Below, piece by piece: positions 12,780 to 34,407 of a stretch of DNA of 64,000 bases. A program made the translations under genes and the position numbers. The stretch's first letter is position 1. The number at the start of each line of letters is the position of its first letter. This stretch comes from Gordionus sp. m RMFG-2023 (taxonomy: Eukaryota; Nematomorpha; Gordioida; Chordodea; Parachordodidae): the NCBI RefSeq assembly GCF_954871325.1, contig NC_088779.1:30397752-30461751 (forward strand). The letters run 5' to 3'. Below the pieces are notes generated by a model. That model saw only the letters and a program-made list of their open reading frames with translations, was not told where the DNA came from and did no database searches.

Positions 12780-12836
12780 CTCTACGGTCTTTTTTAAGAC
12801 CAAAGAATACCCAACGGCCCTTTTAAGGGCCCCTAA
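12780..12836. other. Two adjacent perfect hairpins
   Basis: GGTCTTTTTTAAGACC and GGGCCTTAAAAGGGCC-type palindromes (plus strand GGCCCTTTTAAGGGCC) lie about 20 bp apart. No gene with a termination signal is nearby. Role unknown. Confidence 0.5.
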
Positions 12837-12889
12837 ATTTTAACTGAAGTAAACTAGTTTTCCGATTTCAATAACAACTATAAATTATT

Positions 12890-13025
12890 GCATTTATTTA
12901 TGAGTCAATAAAAAATAAAATATTTTTAAAAATCCCCAAAAATCTAAAATTTTAAACTGAGAATTGACATTATAACTCCAAAAAATAATGATGAAACTTA
13001 ATTTTTTTTTTCATTTTATGTTTAT
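12890..13025 (+). repeat. Dispersed repeat copy (ATGAGTC...AACTCCAAAAAATAA family)
   Basis: Matches 13735-13855 (AAACTGAGAATTGACAT(T/C)ATAACTC shared) and the reverse complement of 10010-10120. Confidence 0.7.
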
Positions 13026-13189
13026 ATGACTAAGTGTTGTAATTGTGGTAACTTGCAAATTTACTAGATTAAGAAAAACGCCAGACAGGCAAATTACTTT
13101 TAAACCAAATTACGAAGCCGAAAGATATTCAAATCTACTCAAGAAAAAAGAATTAAATTTCGATACAAATTGAGACTATGCAAATGTTA

Positions 13190-13720
13190 ATTAAAGAAAA
13201 ATGAATAAAAAAGATTTATTATTCAAATTAAATAAAGTTCAAGATTTTTTCACTTTGTTTGTAAAACATTATGTAAATGAATATTATAGAAAAGTATATA
13301 TAATCGAGGATATTTGTCTTGTAAATAATTATTATTATGATTATGATTTTACGAACTTAATTTTTTTAATCTTTAATTTTTTTAAATTTTTTAATTTATA
13401 TTAATTTATTTTGGATTATGTTTTTATCTTATTATTTAATAAAGATTTAGTATCATTTTAGTTCTAACTTTTCTTTATTTGACGAATATTATAGAAAAGT
13501 ATATATAATCGAGGATATTAGTCTGATTTAGTATCATTTTAGTTCTAACCTTTCTTTATTTGACAACGGTAGTTCTAACCTTTCTTTATTTGACGAATAT
13601 TATAGAAAAGTATATATAATCGAGGATATTAGTCTGATTTAGTATCATTTTAGTTTTAACCATTCTTTATTTGACAACGGTTATAATCACTCAATCTTAA
13701 AAAATTCTCTAAATGTTACA
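13190..13720 (-). repeat. Right terminal inverted repeat of the PHD-OTU element, internally amplified
   Basis: Inverted match of 8548-8880. The block beginning GAATATTATAGAAAAGTATA occurs three times (13279, 13484, 13595); the last two are a 111-bp tandem duplication. Left and right arms therefore differ in length by about 200 bp. Confidence 0.78.
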
Positions 13721-13721
13721 G

Positions 13722-13870
13722 TAAGTTTACACAAAATGAGTCGAAAAATAAAATATTTTTACAATCCTAAAAATCTAAAAAATATTGACTAAACTGAGAA
13801 TTGACATCATAACTCAAAAAATAACGATGGAAACATAATTTTTTTTCATTTTATGATTATATAGCTTGAC
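13722..13870 (+). repeat. Dispersed repeat copy (GTTTACACAAAATGAGTCG family)
   Basis: Third copy of the family at 10010 and 12890. It abuts the outer end of the right inverted repeat. Confidence 0.75.
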
Positions 13871-14728
13871 TCCAAAATAAGAATTATGCTCCTATAATTC
13901 ATATTTTTTTTTTAATTAAAAAATTAAATATATCATTTATTATGGATGTTTATATTTTATGGTTTTTTTTAAATTTATTATTGGATGTTATATTTTTTTT
14001 TTGTAATATATTATGTTCTATACATATTTTAAAATTTATGGACTACTCTTTCTCCCATATTCTATTCTATTTTATTTACACCTCAAAAAATTTCAAAATT
14101 GAAGCCTCCTATTTTTACGCAACATATAAAGGTATAGACAAAATCGTGAATTAAAAGATCATGTTATAGGTCTTAAAACCTTAAAATTTTTAGGCCATGT
14201 CTCAATGGAAACACAATGAGAATATCAATTTTTGTCGTAATATAATTGATATATAACTGACGTGTAAAATTATATGTAAAAATTACGGCGTAACTTAAAC
14301 TGAGAATTGACGGGTAAAATTTATTTTTATTAGCCTTACAAGATTTATTTTAATATGTAATTCAAATTTATCCATAATTAATTTTATAGGGGCATTTTTC
14401 TGAAGCCAACTTGGTGGTTCCAATATGAGGAGGGGGGGATGGAGGGGTTTAAAGGTTATATTAGATCGGACTCAAACACTTGATTTCGTTAATATGTATT
14501 AAGAATTAGTGTCATATTATATTTTGACAGAATTTGGTCCTCGTATGAATTATCACTACCTTTTTTAAAAAAAAAAATGGAATCGTTATATCTAAAATGG
14601 CGTTATCAAATGTCAATTCTTTTTTTTTAAAAAATTTTGATTACATCTTTTAGTCGTAAATAAGGTGAGACAAATAGAAGTACATCTTTAAAAAAAAAAT
14701 TACAGTTTTCGAAATTGGCTCTCAGGTC
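13871..14728. other. AT-rich intergenic DNA
   Basis: No gene recognised. A short segment at 14388-14425 (CATTTTTCTGAAGCCAACTTGG) recurs inverted near 25055-25088, so it is part of a dispersed repeat. Confidence 0.5.
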
Positions 14729-14879
14729 TAGTGTTGTTACTAACTTTGACCATCTCTATCGTATAGAATTAAGCCTCTAAGTTGAGTTTCAACTCGAAGA
14801 CTGATTCGAATATAATTGGATAAATACATAGATACGCTGTTTTATAATTGACTAAAGTTAGGTAATTTAACAAACACTA
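14729..14879. mobile_element. Short hAT-type MITE with 8-bp duplication (CTCAGGTC)
   Basis: It starts TAGTGTTGTTACTAACTTTG and ends with the inverted form (CTAAAGTTAGGTAATTTAACAAACACTA, read in two parts). CTCAGGTC is present at 14721-14728 and again at 14880-14887. 151 bp, non-coding. Confidence 0.9.
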
Positions 14880-15232
14880 CTCAGGTCACGAAAAATTGCC
14901 AATTTTTGTTATAGGATTTGATCTTTATTTTTATTATTTATACCATTTGTCCATGCAATTTCGTTCTCATCTTTAAAAAAAAATAATTAAATGATGTAGC
15001 TCGACCTATAGACTGTATTTTGTTAAAGTGAGGAGGATATAATATTGAAATAAAATCCTTTATTGTAGACTTTTGGTTGTTATTTATACTTTTAAAATAA
15101 AATTGTTTTATTTTTTCTAAAAAATTTTGAATTGTAGTCATTATTAAAAAAAATTATTGCTTTTTAGTGCTTTATTGTATACATTTTTGTGGAAGATTGG
15201 GATGAAGAAGTAGTAGGGGGGGGGGGAGTTGG

Positions 15233-15700
15233 CAGAGTTGTTAAACCATATTTTTTAAAGTATCGAAATACCTCTATAACTCCTTTATGAAAAACGTGTG
15301 GCGCTACCACTACTGCTACTTATCAAAAGTTGCTGGCGATTAGCTACTATTTTCTAAAGTAGCTTTGGCCACTTTTTAGACTAAACTATAAAAAAAAAAA
15401 TTGCAGATAAATTTACTTTATTTTTTTGGGGGTTATAATGTAATTGTAACATAAAAAATCAACATTTTTTTCAAAATATTTAAATATAATTAGTTATTGA
15501 TTATATATATATAATTTGTATAAAAAGGTTAAAATAAATGTAACAAATATGATCCTGCCAAAGACTAAACCGGCAATCACTAAATATAAGTTTAGCCTTA
15601 CGAAATAATCGTTCAACACAACCATTTGAAGGTAATGGAATAATTAATTTTATAAATATTTTTTTTAAATACGAATTATCATCAAAAATGTTCTTTTAAG
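15233..15700 (-). mobile_element. Degraded hAT element fragment
   Basis: One end reads CAGAGTTGTTAAA at 15233, the same end as the MITE at 42706. On the minus strand about 15545-15645 encodes PLPSNGCVERLFRKAKLIFS, matching the hAT C-terminal dimerisation motif 'SS..VERLFS.AG.I.S..R'. The other end was not found. A run of eleven G lies just outside the left end. Confidence 0.65.
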
Positions 15701-16373
15701 TATTTTGTGGAAAAAGGCAGCTATACGGATTTCAATTAAATTAGTATTCCGTTTTCCAAATAAGGCATCTCGTTCTTTACGTGGGCCAAAGTACATTTAT
15801 TCCCTTGCACTTACGATAATAGATTAGCTAAAGGTTTGAAGGATAGTTTTTTAAAAAATTTTAATTTTTAGTTCCAAATTTTTTTAAATATATTTTATTA
15901 TATTATAAGTAATTTTTATCGGACAAATATTTAACTTCTTCAAAAAATGGCCTCAGCAGAACTTTCTCGCCTATTTGTATAAGGCTCAATACCAGTAGCG
16001 TCACTGGGAGCTCAGACTCCTGAATAAATTTAATTAGCACTATGAACGAATTTTTTTTTTTGATTTGACTCCATGATAGATCCCTGAACAAAAAAATATT
16101 TTTTTGGATATTTCCCCGAGTGATTTCTCTTAGAATTCTATCATGTATCTTAGAATAGATTTGATATTATTTTTAAAAAAAATTAATTGTTTCAATATTA
16201 TTTTGCGGCCATTTTAATTTAAAAAATTATTCCGATTAGATATTGTGATTTGTGTTTGTCAAGAACGAACAATCAACTATTATTTTTAAAGTATATATAT
16301 ATATATATACACAATAACTTTTCTTAGAACTAAAATTCTTTCTATAAGTATATCTAATACAAAACATCTCAAG

Positions 16374-16472
16374 ATGGGAATATTAAAATCAGAGATGAAT
16401 GTTTTAAATGTTGGAACTGGAATAAATATCGATGTTGACGATATTTTAGACAGAAGATGCGGAGTAAGGCGG
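16374..16472 (+). CDS. Candidate first exon of an unidentified gene
   Basis: An ATG opens a frame (MGILKSEMNVLNVGTGINID..., then VDDILDRRCG) followed by a good donor, GGA|gtaagg at 16473. Unspliced, the frame runs to a TGA at about 16505 (43 residues). The composition is protein-like for this AT-rich locus. A possible following exon is 16684-16755. No family recognised. Confidence 0.2.
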
Positions 16473-16683
16473 GAGTCAGTCAGAGTGAGAGCAACCTATA
16501 TTTGATAACTATGCTTTAAAAAAGAAGATTAAATCTTAGTTCTGACAGATATAAATAGTGAAAGCAAAAAAAAAAAAAAATTGGTTTTTGATTAATAAGG
16601 AAGCACTCATATTGTTACAGCAGAATACTTTCCAATCTTGTTTAAAAATCTTGTAGAGAAAAAAAAATTTTAATATTTAGCAG

Positions 16684-16755
16684 GATCTATTGTATCGGAT
16701 GTTAACTTATCCCATTCATTATCAGCTGAATTGCGAACTTATGGAATCAAAAGGT
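16684..16755 (+). CDS. Candidate internal exon, unidentified
   Basis: Lies between a tttagcag acceptor and an AAAAG|gtaatt donor. Two frames are open (one includes SIVSDVNLSHSLSAELRTYG), so the frame cannot be fixed. Weak call. Confidence 0.15.
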
Positions 16756-17473
16756 AATTCTATAGCTTCACACAATTTCAATACACTAAGACTGTTTTTT
16801 TTTTCAATTGTTACAATGAAAGTGCATTTTATCATTTTAAACATGAATATAAAAAAAAAACATATACTTAAGATCTAATGTTGCTAAAATAATTCGATTC
16901 ATGTTTGGACTTTTCTTATATAACACTGTATCTCTTACCATTGTCGATCTCAGCCATCTTAGTTAGTTAAATGTTCAGGATAACAGTTAGCTAGCTATTT
17001 TAAGTATCCAAAACATTCTCTGAGGTAGATAATTGCAATTATGAAATATTATTTAGCAATGGATAGGTTAGGAATTTAATTAAATTTTTTTCCCAAACTG
17101 AGCCGATTTGTAAAAAAAAAAACCCCCCCGTTAAATATCTGAGCTATTTGAAAATTTTGTATATATATTAGAATAGTCACTAGTCTTAAATAAATTTATC
17201 GAACTTAATAATAATCTTTAAATGATTCCTAGAATACATTTTATTTTAAAAAAAAATAATTATATTCCCCCCCCTTTTATCCATCCCATTCCATTCCACC
17301 CTCTCTACGTCATTGACCACTAAATCTAGATGAAAAGGAAAATGTAAAAAAAATTCTTAGAAAAATATTGCAGAAATTCAATCTGGCGCAGAAAATATGG
17401 ACAATTTTAACGAATCGTCAAATCGAAAGCATAATTGATATCATTTAAAATCGATAAAATTTGAAATCGATAT

Positions 17474-17725
17474 TTAATTTCGATACATTTTCTCGGCAAA
17501 CGATAGTTCACTTTTCGTGGGCTCGGTTCCAACTACGGTAACTGGTGCAGCAGATGAGAATAGAATATAATTTAGGTTATAAAATAATTTATTAATTTTA
17601 TATTTTTTTAGGAAGATTTGCTGAGAATGGTCGTTATAACGTAGTATATCTTGTTTTTTATAGAGCCCTCCCGCCCCCGCTATCCTCTTGACGCGAATAT
17701 TATTCGGATAAAATATACCATCCAA
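17474..17725 (-). CDS. Small open frame, 83 residues, unidentified
   Basis: Starts with ATG and ends at TAA. The C-terminal third (SAAPVTVVGTEPTKSELSFA) is less AT-driven than its surroundings, and the middle contains GAGGLYKKQDILRYND. It lies 1.3 kb beyond the stop codon of EYA on the same strand. No domain seen; it may be chance. Confidence 0.15.
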   Translation of the reverse strand: MDGIFYPNNIRVKRIAGAGGLYKKQDILRYNDHSQQIFLKKYKINKLFYNLNYILFSSAAPVTVVGTEPTKSELSFAEKMYRN

Positions 17726-17789
17726 CGCGTACTTATTAACCCTTAAATTATTCGAAACATTATATATGGCGGAACGGAAATCGTATAGG

Positions 17790-18235
<446 letters not shown>

Positions 18236-18954
18236 GAATTACGCTATTAGAAACGCATCATATAGCACTCAAAGAAATCATGAAAAAACGCGATTCAGCA
18301 AGCTATTTCGTAGGGATAATCCAACCCGGAAGTTGGTGTTTGGTGGGAAACCTCATTCTAGGCGCTCAGGAAGTAGGGTACCGAGCACCGAAGAGTCGAT
18401 GAAATATAATTTGGAAAAAAAAAACCGCGAAATTTGTTTATTTTTGATTGGCTTATGAAAAATATAAATAACCTAAAATAGTCGTATTATATATATATTA
18501 ACAGAATTATTTTCTACACTCATCACTTTCGATAAAAATAGCCAAAAAATCTTTCATACTAGTCTCTGGTGCTATTTATTTTATATCAAAAAAAAAATTC
18601 TCCCAAACCCACTACCACCACCCCCCCCCTCCCCAACTGAAAATTCTTGGCTTTGAGCCTAATTTAATACCGCTTCTTAGGGTCAGCGCTCTTCTTCAAC
18701 TAAAACTGAAAGTTCTGAAAACCCCTAGAAGTATTTGGCAGATACGATACTTTTATATTGAGGGATTAAATATGCTATATTTGGGGGGGGGGGGGAATTA
18801 TGATATTTTTTTCAATACGGAAAACATCGGCGGAAATCGTTGTCAGGCAGTAGATGGGTGACATTGGGGATCCAAGAAAATTTGGAAAAAAGGGATGTTT
18901 TTTTTTTCAAAAATTATATTAAAATCGATAAATATATATATATATATACTTTGG

Positions 18955-18960
18955 TTTATT
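18955..18960 (-). promoter_or_regulatory. Possible polyadenylation signal for eya (AATAAA)
   Basis: AATAAA on the minus strand about 70 nt beyond the EYA stop. Another AATAAA overlaps the stop region at 19024-19029, too close to be the likely signal. In DNA this AT-rich the motif is common, so support is weak. Confidence 0.35.
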
Positions 18961-19028
18961 AGGGTTTTGTCGATTTAATTATAAATTAAAATATATATTG
19001 AGTTTTAATTTTTGGTATAATAATTTAT

Positions 19029-27908
<8,880 letters not shown>

Positions 27909-28489
27909 CTAAATTTTTTTGATTTTTGTTTTTTAAAAATATATATATAAGAAGTTGTTTATTCAATTTCGTTACATATAAAATAAAATAAAATATAATA
28001 TAATCTAACTTGTTATAATATCCAATAACACAGAATTCGATGTCATAATTCGTATACCACGTGACTAGTAAGGGGAAAAGTAACTATCAGGCTAAAAAAA
28101 CGTTTTCGAATTTTTCTTAAAAGATGTATATTTTTAGATACAAAAAAAAATATATATATAATTTTTATCACCAAAAAAAATTTAAATGATTAAAAATATA
28201 CCTCATAATATTTTATAGCGAAACATTTTTCTAGGAAATTTTTGGAAAGAGCTCATATTTTTGTGGATGGGTAATGAGACGAATTTCCGACAATTTTTTG
28301 TACCCAAGTAAATATTGAGTTGGCTTTAAATCGAGATTTAAAATTAAATTCTATCTCTAACTTTGTCAGTATAAAAAGTAAGATATTCTGAAAAATTTTT
28401 GGGGGATGATAAGATAAATGAAATAAGTAGTATACTCGATATACGCATGCTAGAAATAACGATTAGTGTTCTTATTACCTGCTACTATG

Positions 28490-29100
28490 TGAACCCCTAG
28501 ATTTGTCAAATGGAGTTTCCTAACCCTTTATCCGCAACCTATAAGAAAAATCTCCCAGGCTTACGCATATAATAGGATTTTTAGCCCCAAGAATATAGAA
28601 CGGGCTTCGTTTAACAACACTCTAAATATAATGGAAATACCGGAATACCATAAAATTCCCCTTAAACTCTCTAACCATACATTAGCGTTTGTTAAACGGC
28701 TCTTTTTGAGCTTTAGCCTCGAAATTTCGCAAAATTTGTTACTTCTATAAACAAAATCTTTGGGTCTCGAGTAATAATTAATATCTGGATGAAACGTTGA
28801 GTTAGCCCTTTTTTCAGAATTGTTTCCTAATAAGAACCCCGTTATCTCTCACTCTTTTTAACCCCCTTGGTTTTTTTTTAATTGCCTAAATAATGAGTGT
28901 ATACTGGCAAGAAAAAAGCTAACCGGACATTAGCGTTTTTTTTAAAACGGCTAACGCTAACTCAATATTTAGCAGTGACAGATTTTTCTCGTAGATGGCA
29001 CATAGGATTGAAACATCTGTTTGGAACGAAATCTCGATTCTTAGGCAATATTTTAGCATTGAATCATTTAACAACCACTAATGGACAGACCTCTAACAGC
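28490..29100. mobile_element. Cluster of three TAGTGTTGTTAAACGGCT-family MITE relics
   Basis: Family ends or cores occur at about 28595-28618 (TCGTTTAACAACACT), 28683-28845 (TTAGCGTTTGTTAAACGGCT and AACGTTGAGTTAGCC) and 28931-29092 (ACGGCTAACGCTAACTCAAT to TTTAACAACCACTAA). All are diverged. Confidence 0.65.
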
Positions 29101-29603
29101 TCAACGAACTCTTCAAAAAAAAATTAAAATTGTTATTTTTTTGAGGTTATTAAATAATATAACGTCCTTTTTATAACAATAATATAATATATGCGATTTC
29201 TTAATTGGACACAAATTTAAAAAGTCTTTTAGATTTTTCAATATTTTTTTTTATCCTTATATAATAATAAAAAATTAAATAATTTACATTTTAAAAAAAA
29301 AATAAAAAAGATAGTCAAAAGAAAAGTTAATATATAAACTAATTTTTATGTTTTTTTTTAGTGGATACAAAAATAAACACGAAAAGAAAGAACCAACAGA
29401 CCCAGGTGTTTCGTTCTTTTGCATAAATTTAGAAAATATTTTAAATTATAAAATCAATATACTATTTATTACCCGTAGTTAATACAAAAAAAAAAGGATT
29501 TTGTTGAATATAAATTATTCATATTATTTAAAAAAAAAAGATTTTTATAAACCAATCGTAATTAATGCAAGCCCCAGAGATTTCGTTAAGAGAATATCCG
29601 AAC

Positions 29604-29646
29604 CTTTTCGATGTCCAGCTATGAGCGGCATCTTTGATGTTCGCAT
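29604..29646 (-). CDS. eya: Possible first coding exon of eya
   Basis: ATG at 29644-29646 starts MRTSKMPLIAGHRK, followed by a donor AAAAG|gttcgg that leaves phase 1, exactly what the exon at 27908 needs. The local composition is less AT-rich than the flanks. No homology supports it; phase fit alone happens by chance one time in three. Confidence 0.25.
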
Positions 29647-30714
29647 TTTTTTTGGCTAATATATTAGGGGGTCATAACGGTTTTTTTATAAAAAAACCGA
29701 AGTCTTTTAGAGCTATAACCAAATCATAAGTAGGGTTAATCAATTGATATTTCAAAAAAAATTGGTAAAACTTGCTAAAGGTAGGCAAATACCTCACCCC
29801 CTAACACCCTCGGCCTCTTTTTCATATCTTTAAAATCAATTATATATATAATTTTTTGAAATTTAAATGAAATTGTTCATTTATATATATCTGACATTCT
29901 TAAATATAACAGTTGGGTGATTCGTTTAGTATATCCATATATAAAATTTTAACATTTTATTGTAAAATTATTATAAAAGTTTTGACGTTTTTGACACATT
30001 CAAAAATAAAAATAATTTAAATCATTGTATTTATTTTATAATATTTATTAGGTTATAAATATTATATAAAGAATGGAATTTCAAAAGGCATAATTGGACC
30101 TTTATTATTTAAATATACTAATAAATAATAATTATTATTTAATAAAAAAAATATCTTAATGAATAAAAAAAAATTTTTAAATTATAGCTTTTATATATAT
30201 CTGTTCAAAAGTAATTTATTTGTATTTCTTCAAAACAGATACAAACAATTAGTTATGTCATCACATAAACTTCAATTATACAATTGATCTATTTATATAT
30301 TACTTTCTCGTTATAATAAATCTTGTATTATATAAAAGGGGTGATTGATGGTTAAAATGTACAATGCACAAAATAAAATTTGTGTGATTAAATATTATGG
30401 AATTGTCTTGCAAAACAAAAGCATTTTTGACCCCGTGACAAGTAGATAAATCTTAAACTTAATAAACGTATATTAATTTCAGTCAGAATAATATACATAC
30501 ATTCCATATTATATATAGGGTGCGAAAAAACGAAAAAAAAACATTATCATTAATTTAATTAAAGAATTTTAAATCTTCTTTTTTTTTTAGTGGCATCGGG
30601 TTTTTGACAATTGAACCAACATTTAACTATAACCTGAGGAGGTTTGATGGATCAAAAAATTCCGGGGTATATCGAGACGGGGTCTTTTGGACTCTAACTA
30701 TAGTTAGTGTTGTT

Positions 30715-30903
30715 AAAACGGCGCTAACCCGATACGTTAATTTAAAAAAAATTCTACAAGATTTTGGTTTAATAGATTCCCATATCTTTCTACCACCATC
30801 ACGCTAAATCTAATAGGTTTTGCATGTGATATGTTTGGCTAAAATATTCGGTTTTTAGCCTTAGCAGTTACTAGAAATTCGAAACTTTTAAACAACAATA
30901 CTT
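30715..30903. mobile_element. TAGTGTTGTTAAACGGCT-family MITE
   Basis: Starts TAGTGTTGTTAAAACGGCGC and ends near TTTTAAACAACAATA. Internal TTTGGCTAAAATATTCGG matches the family core. Confidence 0.72.
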
Positions 30904-33900
30904 AACTTATAAGTTAGTTATAAAGTATATAAATTAAATGGGAAAAAAATTGAAAATTAATGGAAAAAATTTATTTGCCATTCACTGTTGCTTCTACTCT
31001 GTTTTCTGTTTTAAACCTTCTCTTCTTTATAAAAAATTCATTTAATTATTCAGTGCTTTAAATAACGATTTAAATAAAAAGAGGGAAAAAAAAAATTTAA
31101 TAATACATTTCTCTACTAAATAATACAAAAATATATATAATTCAACAAACGTTAATGTGAAATTTGAGATGTTTTCTATTATATATTTTATATATATAAT
31201 TTATATATTTTTAATTTTTTCGATTTTTAAATTTATTTTTTGAGGGGAAAATATTTATAAAAAATTTTAAAAAAAAAAGATATTAAAAAATATAATAAAT
31301 ATTTCGTAAAATCAATTAAATAAAAAAAAAATTTCTCTTTTGTTTTGTTCTCTTCTCTTCGTTAATAATTAGAATATCTGAATTAACTAAAAAATATTTT
31401 AAAAAAAAAGGTTATAAATTGTGATTATTATGTTTAAAAAACCAAAAAAAAAACTATTAAAAAAAACAGAAAAACAAACGTAAGTTGTTTCATGATGAAA
31501 AACATAAACATTACATACAAAATATCAGCAGGACATGTACTATTTTATTTAAACAAAAAATGGGGTATTTTGGTTATTGTTAATAAGACCTTTTAATCCC
31601 TTATACTTATTAACTTAAAATTATTAATTAATTTTTTAAAGTTCATTAATTATATATTAATTCTTTATCGAGAGTTGTATGTTTGCATATACCTATATAC
31701 TTACCTTGTAATAACATGGTTTATTAATAATTATCTTATCATAAATGATTTTAGAAAAAAATGTTTGTTGACACATCGAAATACAATGATATTCAATATT
31801 GAAAAAGGCATTATAATTAAAGAATTATCAACTACACTTCAGATTAATTTGTAAAAAAAATCTTGACTTTTATCATAGGTGTGTTAATTCGAAATTTTTT
31901 AAAATTTTTTAATTTTTCGCCCCATGTGAAAAATAAATATTTACTTTGATTTTTATTTTTGTTTTTTTGTGTTTTAAAATATGTTATATTATTAAATAAC
32001 TTTTGTAATGAGATTTAAACTAATTGTTTTTTTTAAGTTTTTTGTAAAATTTAATTTAACTACTAAACATGTGATTTCTATTTTGTAATATATAATTTTT
32101 TTTGTTTGAAAGGCTGAATTTTTAGCGAGAGAAAAGAAGGCTAATGGCAAGCAAAAAATATCGATGTCTTCGAAAATGCTCTTCCAAAGATTAAGATCTC
32201 TGAAGATTTTTTTTCTTTGAGATTTGCTAAGAACAAGTTATTTTGATCAATTTTTTCCTAAAATTATCTAAGAATTTTTGTAAAAGATTGTTTATAAATA
32301 TTAGTGTTGATGGCTAACTCAATATTTCACCGAGAAAAATAATAGACAGGACTGAAGATTTTGCACATAGAAGGAAACAAAGGTCAAGACATATATCAAC
32401 GAAATCTCTAGACTTAGGCAATATTTTTCTGGCTAAAATATTGAATTAGCCGTTTTAAAAATCGATTACAAAATAAGCCGCTTTACAACTCTAATAAATA
32501 TAAATCTTTTGTAATTTTTTATGCGGAAAAAAATCTTCCATGATTTGAAATCGCAATTTTTTTTAAGCTCATTTTATGCAACTTAAGCTCTGCAAATTAT
32601 ATATTTCGAAAGGCGATGAAGTTTAAAGAATAGTTTTCATCATAAATCTATAATTTAATGTTTTTTATATAAGAATTTTTCTGTTTTTTAAAGGAATTTT
32701 TCTGTTTTTTTATAAGAATTTTTTTTGTTTTTTATTTATAATATTAATAAATATGATTTAAAAATAAAATTATGCATAATGAATGATTATTAACTATAAA
32801 AGTAAATTATAAAGGGGTTATACAAAATATCAAATAATAAGTCATTTATTATATATTTCAAGATATCAAAAGCTGGGGTAAAAAAAAAATTTTGATTAGA
32901 TAAATATATAGTAAAAAAAATATATCTGGGATTCTAAGTTCAAAACACTAGAAGCTTTTAAATGAATCCAAGCAAATATTTGATTTGTTAGATTTCTAAG
33001 ATATACTTCATAGAGTATGAATTGACCTGGAGGCTTTGAGAAATGAAGGAGGGGGGTGGGTTGTAATGATACGTTTAAAACATAATGTTCCTTAAAATCA
33101 GATTAATGAGTATTATAGATAATAATTAAGTTACTATTATAAATGATTAATATGTATCTAAGTTACTTTTTTAAATATAAATTTTTTCTGGAGACATATT
33201 TTGTAGGGTAGGGTAAGACCTAACCAGAAAAAAAGATATATTTTTTGATTGAATATAACTTTTTAAGCATAATTTTTTTTAAAAATATTTTCATAAAATT
33301 TTTTCTATTTTCAGTGTTTAATAATATCTAATGGTTCATGGATACCTCATTGTATAAAAATATATGATTTGATTCTATACCCCAGTACATTGTCCAATAT
33401 ACCCTGTCCTTTTTTATGATTGATTTGTTAATATTTTACAAATATTATAAGAATTTTAGAAATCCAGTCTTTCTGTGCCACCGGTTCCCTCTATTTAATC
33501 CCTTTTTATTAAACCGGTTAAAAACCTGACAGGTCACTTGATTATAAATAGGCATGTTAGATACTCTAGAGATGGACTTAAACTTAAAAAAGTAACGAAA
33601 AAGTAATTGAAGTATATATATAAAAAAAATATTTCACTTATTTTTTTTAAAAATACGAGCTTAAATAATTAACTTGACAAAATGCTTTTTATTTAAAAAA
33701 AAAAATTCCCATTCAACATGTTTAGAGATTAAGAAATACAAATAGTGAATTTTTATTTTATTTAAACAATTACATTATTTTTCTTAACAACAATTAAATT
33801 ATACATTTAATAATAAGAGATTATTAAAATATAAAATAAATTCTTTTATTAAAATTATTAATATTTTTAAAATTTTGAATTAAAAAAGATGTGATTAGGA

Positions 33901-34407
33901 TAGTGTAAATGTTTTAAATGTGACAAATTATCAACAATAAACTTTATTTAAATTTATTATTTTTATAATGATTATAATATAAAAAATTAAGTTATTTTTT
34001 TTATTATATGTATATAAAAGGTATATTATATTATATATAAAAAATATTATTTGTATTCTTAAATAGCAAACTACTTTAAACTATATAAATACAATTTAAT
34101 GAATTTTTTTACACAGTGTTAAAACTTTAAAAAAATATATAATATTTATTTTGACTAGTTTTAAAAGGTTTAGTTTATAGAGAGTGTATATATTGCCTTT
34201 ATAATATTTTATTATCAAAATATATATATAAAAATGAAGCATAGATTTTATACCACACTATACACTTATAAATGTATAAATATATATAATGCATATAATT
34301 TTTTTATTTGTAAAGGTAATTTGATATTTTTTTAAAATATTTTATACAAAAAAAACAGAAATAGTTTTAAGAACTGGGAAAAAGCATTTTATATAAAAAA
34401 AAAAATT
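30904..34407. other. Very AT-rich intergenic DNA
   Basis: Apart from the MITE at 32302-32493 I see no gene or recognisable element. Reading frames are short and dominated by F, K, N and I. Confidence 0.6.
32302..32493. mobile_element. TAGTGTTGTTAAACGGCT-family MITE with perfect 8-bp duplication
   Basis: 192 bp. ATAAATAT lies at 32294-32301 and 32494-32501. Starts TAGTGTTGATGGCTAACTC; ends AAGCCGCTTTACAACTCTA. Core CTGGCTAAAATATTGAATTA. Confidence 0.9.

Larger units (their letters stand above)
8548..13720 (-). mobile_element. Unclassified long-TIR element with PHD-OTU protein
   Basis: About 8548-8880 is an inverted copy of about 13190-13720. Shared blocks include TGTAACATTT at the outer ends, AACCGTTGTCAAATAAAG, AACTAAAATGATACTAA and a block around ATATCCTCGA.TATATATAC. 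The right arm is longer because a block of about 111 bp (13484 and 13595) is tandemly repeated. Between the arms, on the minus strand, lies a decayed gene for a PHD-finger/OTU-protease protein (10377-11879). I see no clear target-site duplication and no transposase, integrase or polymerase, so I cannot place it in a superfamily. It looks broken, with several breaks in the protein. The region also holds a 175-bp tandem repeat and relics of other repeats. Confidence 0.6.

Noticed and set aside
8548-13720. Possible Polinton/Maverick
   Set aside because: Much too short; no polymerase, integrase, ATPase or capsid signal was seen.
15903-16091. Minus-strand 62-residue frame considered as the last EYA exon
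   Set aside because: No PFW or ALEL motif; the real last exon was found at 19029-19109.
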